From: Haemonchus contortus
Taxonomy: Eukaryota; Nematoda; Chromadorea; Rhabditida; Trichostrongylidae
Reading direction: 5' to 3'
Length of the DNA stretch: 64,000 nt
Assembly: GCA_000469685.2 (NCBI GenBank)
Contig: LS997566.1
Span: forward strand, 31,738,996 to 31,802,995
Every line of letters starts with the position of its first letter. Positions within the stretch are counted from its first letter, which is position 1. This document shows positions 61,660-64,000 of this stretch, piece after piece. The position numbers and the translations under genes are program-made. The notes beneath the pieces are model-generated. The model was not told the DNA's origin and ran no database searches. It saw nothing but the letters and a program-made list of their open reading frames with translations.

Positions 61660-62796
61660 TTAAGGGGCATCACAAAGACCTTCCTTTTTGTTGCAACGGC
61701 ACTGCTGACAGTTGCACATTGAGCATACAGCGCCTTTCTCGTAGATGTCGGCTCCAATTAAATTCCCTCTGAAAACAGTTTCCTACGAAAGCGAGGATTC
61801 TGTGAGAGATCATTCTACGGAAATGCTACAATCGTGTCACAGAAATTCGAGAGAACGAAGAAACCTTCAACTTGTATAAACTCACCGTTTTTGGTACTGG
61901 CAACCTGCAAGCACAAATTTTGCACAGACTTTCACGCCACATCCAATTTTTCTACTTGACTGCCAAACCATCTAGAATTAGCTGAGCTTCGATAAATATC
62001 TGTATTTGTTGCTCACTTGTGGACTTACCTGCGTATAATGTCCAACGCCTCGGTTAAATACCTGCTCAGTCAGTATGTTTTCTTTCCCAATGCCTTTGGT
62101 TTCTAATTCGCTGAACCATATTTTGGTGCTCTGCAAAGAAGCATCAATAGCCCCGGCAAGAATCCTCTCAACTCCGATACTCACCATGGTCGCAGCGTGC
62201 GTGTTGTTCAAACGGGTGTCAGTTGACAACCAAATGTTCTCTCCGTTTCCGCTTTTAGAGTCTCGAAATATGCATTTATTTAGCCATTTCATCATACTTT
62301 CTTCGAGTTTGCAATCGTAGCTCTGAAATATACTGCGTTGGTTCACCAAATTTCATGCGCATTGTTGAAAGGCACAGTAGAATTTGGTGCAAATTTACCA
62401 TCCTCGCCATTTTTCCGGCCGTTGGTGTAGTACCACCTTGCCTGTCTTTGGCGAGACCTCTTGCGACCTGCGATCTGAAATTTCTAACTCGCTTGAGACT
62501 CAATTGTATTTCGTTGCTCAGCGAACACTGACCGATATTCGTTATGTCTATTGAGAAACACATCTCTGACGTCATCTGTCATTCCATTCTTGAGATTGCA
62601 TCGATCTTGAAAATATATAATTATATGATTAGCATTCTCGAATAAGGGTAAATGTCATGATATGATACTTACCAGCAAGTACAGCTGAGCTTAGAAGCAC
62701 CTGAAATGAAACGAATCACTCAGGCATAGATTACATTGTCCCTGCTGAATGAAGCTCTACACTTACTATTTGGAACGCTGCGACAACCACGAACAT
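61660..62796 (-). CDS. Secreted SCP/TAPS (ASP-like, CAP domain) protein, copy B
   Basis: This is the mirror copy of the gene at 58173-59309. Its exons are 62796-62767, 62700-62673, 62605-62533, 62474-62399, 62322-62185, 62130-62029, 61971-61886 and 61768-61660. It has the same signal peptide, CAP signature GHYTQMVW and Cys-rich tail. I saw no coding difference from copy A, and start, stop and splice sites are intact. It converges on copy A, the 3' ends being about 2.35 kb apart. If real and not an assembly product, it doubles the dose of one secreted protein. Confidence 0.92.
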
Positions 62797-63693
62797 TGCT
62801 CGAGTCGGATGCCTGTCTGCTCATTTCTGGCAGAGCTTTTATATTATTATATATCGATAAAGTTTTTGCACTGTCAAATATTAATAGGCTGCGCAAACAG
62901 CTGCAACGGATGCAGAGCCAGTTATCAACAATTTTCTTTCGATATCTATAACAACGGTCTTCACTGCACTCTCAATCTTGGCAAGATCACCAGTAATCGG
63001 AGTAATAAAGCGAGGTGGAGTAGAATAACATATTAGGGTTACTGTGTTAGTTAGAGAACGACTGTCAGATTGAGAAACTTTTGCGTTCCTTGATAAATTC
63101 CATAATAAACATCTACTGCCATTATCGCACAAATAAGAACATAAGGGAGAACCTACGAATCTGACAAAACAGCCAACGCATTTACAAAACAAACTATGAC
63201 TTGATGTTTTTCATGGTATCAATAACCTCAGCCTGTTTAATTCATAGCATTCAATTGCTCTTTTGAGCTAATTGGATCTATGGTGGTTTCTTCAAACTGA
63301 GCAGTAGAATGTTTCGTTGGTCATGCAGAATCAAAATCTCCAGTTTACAACTGCCTTTGAAGGGTTCTGCAGGGATAAGGTTCATAATTAAAGAGACGCG
63401 GGTTTTCCATTTTTATACTCTTTTGTTCACTACATAACACTATCGTGTCACATCTAATAAGTGATTCTATGTGATTCATGTCAGCCTGGTACCCTTTAAA
63501 TTTCTCTTTCTATCTCTGTCATAGTCAAGTGGGAATTGTTGTCCTGGATACTGTGTGGTAGAAGAACTTTTTCCTAAAGACCGCTGACACCAATTACGTT
63601 TCAACTATTTGCGCAGCCAAAATATTAAAACGCAGGAGACTGCCTGATATTCAACAACGTAAAGAGCGCTGCTATGGTCCAACAGATGTGCAA

Positions 63694-64000
63694 ATTCAGT
63701 TTTGAATAAATTGGGGGTTGGAGGTCTACCAAGTATGTATGACATTGCGAATGACATGTTGTGACTTTTCACGTAGGTAATTTATTTCATTTCAGTCGTC
63801 GCTGAGCACATTTCGGGCGTCTTGAGCAGAGCTATACCCTAGCCCACCTATCATAGTGTTCTCATCCTGCCTTGGGTACTCCTACCAAATTTGAACTATC
63901 CGGATTCACAGGGACGTGAGTTATGATTTTTCGCCGAAACATTTATTTTGCAAAAACCCCGCCCCGTGTGGGCAGAGTCCGGATCTGCCGCCCACCATAT
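63694..64000. other. Right edge of window, no gene seen
   Basis: Unique sequence beyond the palindrome. No frame or motif was recognised. Confidence 0.5.

Larger units (their letters stand above)
60860..63693 (-). repeat. Right arm of large palindrome
   Basis: This arm is the reverse complement of 57278-60264 and about 155 bases shorter because it lacks the block at 60038-60192 of the left arm. Scattered single-base differences exist (for example two residue changes between the open frames 57777-58088 and 62881-63192). The outer edge near 63540-63693 is more diverged. Confidence 0.95.

Overview
The window looks like nuclear DNA of a nematode, most likely a clade V parasitic strongylid of the hookworm group. 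The grounds are genes in many short exons with GT..AG introns and TTTCAG-type acceptors, a secreted SCP/TAPS (ASP-type) gene in two copies, a nematode-style neuropeptide receptor, a nematode-style globin, and a high load of mariner, MITE and tRNA-derived SINE copies. No bacterial operon, rRNA, CRISPR or credible functional tRNA gene was seen. Family names come from reading motifs by eye; no database was searched.

Region 1-40 kb is gene-poor as far as I can read it. It holds decayed repeats: several copies of one tRNA-derived SINE (about 0.25, 0.6, 7.55, 15.35, 27.8, 29.7, 37.5 and 38.5 kb), a 524-bp MITE with perfect terminal inverted repeats (25.86-26.39 kb), homopolymer runs, foldbacks and diverged direct repeats. 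Open frames of 60-176 codons occur, but none carries a motif I recognise and most are at the length expected by chance.

Region 40.3-48.6 kb is the gene-rich core. An eight-exon, seven-helix rhodopsin-class receptor of FMRFamide-receptor type (40333-45246, +) is followed within about 220 bp by a multi-exon globin on the same strand (first safe base 45463, stop at 48592). Exon phases agree at every junction I could place. The receptor's large introns carry three SINE copies.

Region 49.7-57.2 kb has a 1.26-kb mariner with both terminal repeats and a wrecked transposase (49732-50991, coding on -), a possible four-exon small secreted-protein gene on the - strand (53164-54337), another SINE, and a second copy of the MITE in the opposite orientation (55327-55852).

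Region 57.28-63.69 kb is a near-perfect palindrome: arms of about 2.99 and 2.83 kb around a 595-bp spacer. Each arm carries a complete eight-exon SCP/TAPS gene of 213 codons plus about 0.9 kb of upstream DNA. The two genes converge tail to tail and encode apparently identical proteins. The spacer holds a short frame resembling the endonuclease domain of an RTE-type retrotransposon. This palindrome is the most striking structure in the window.
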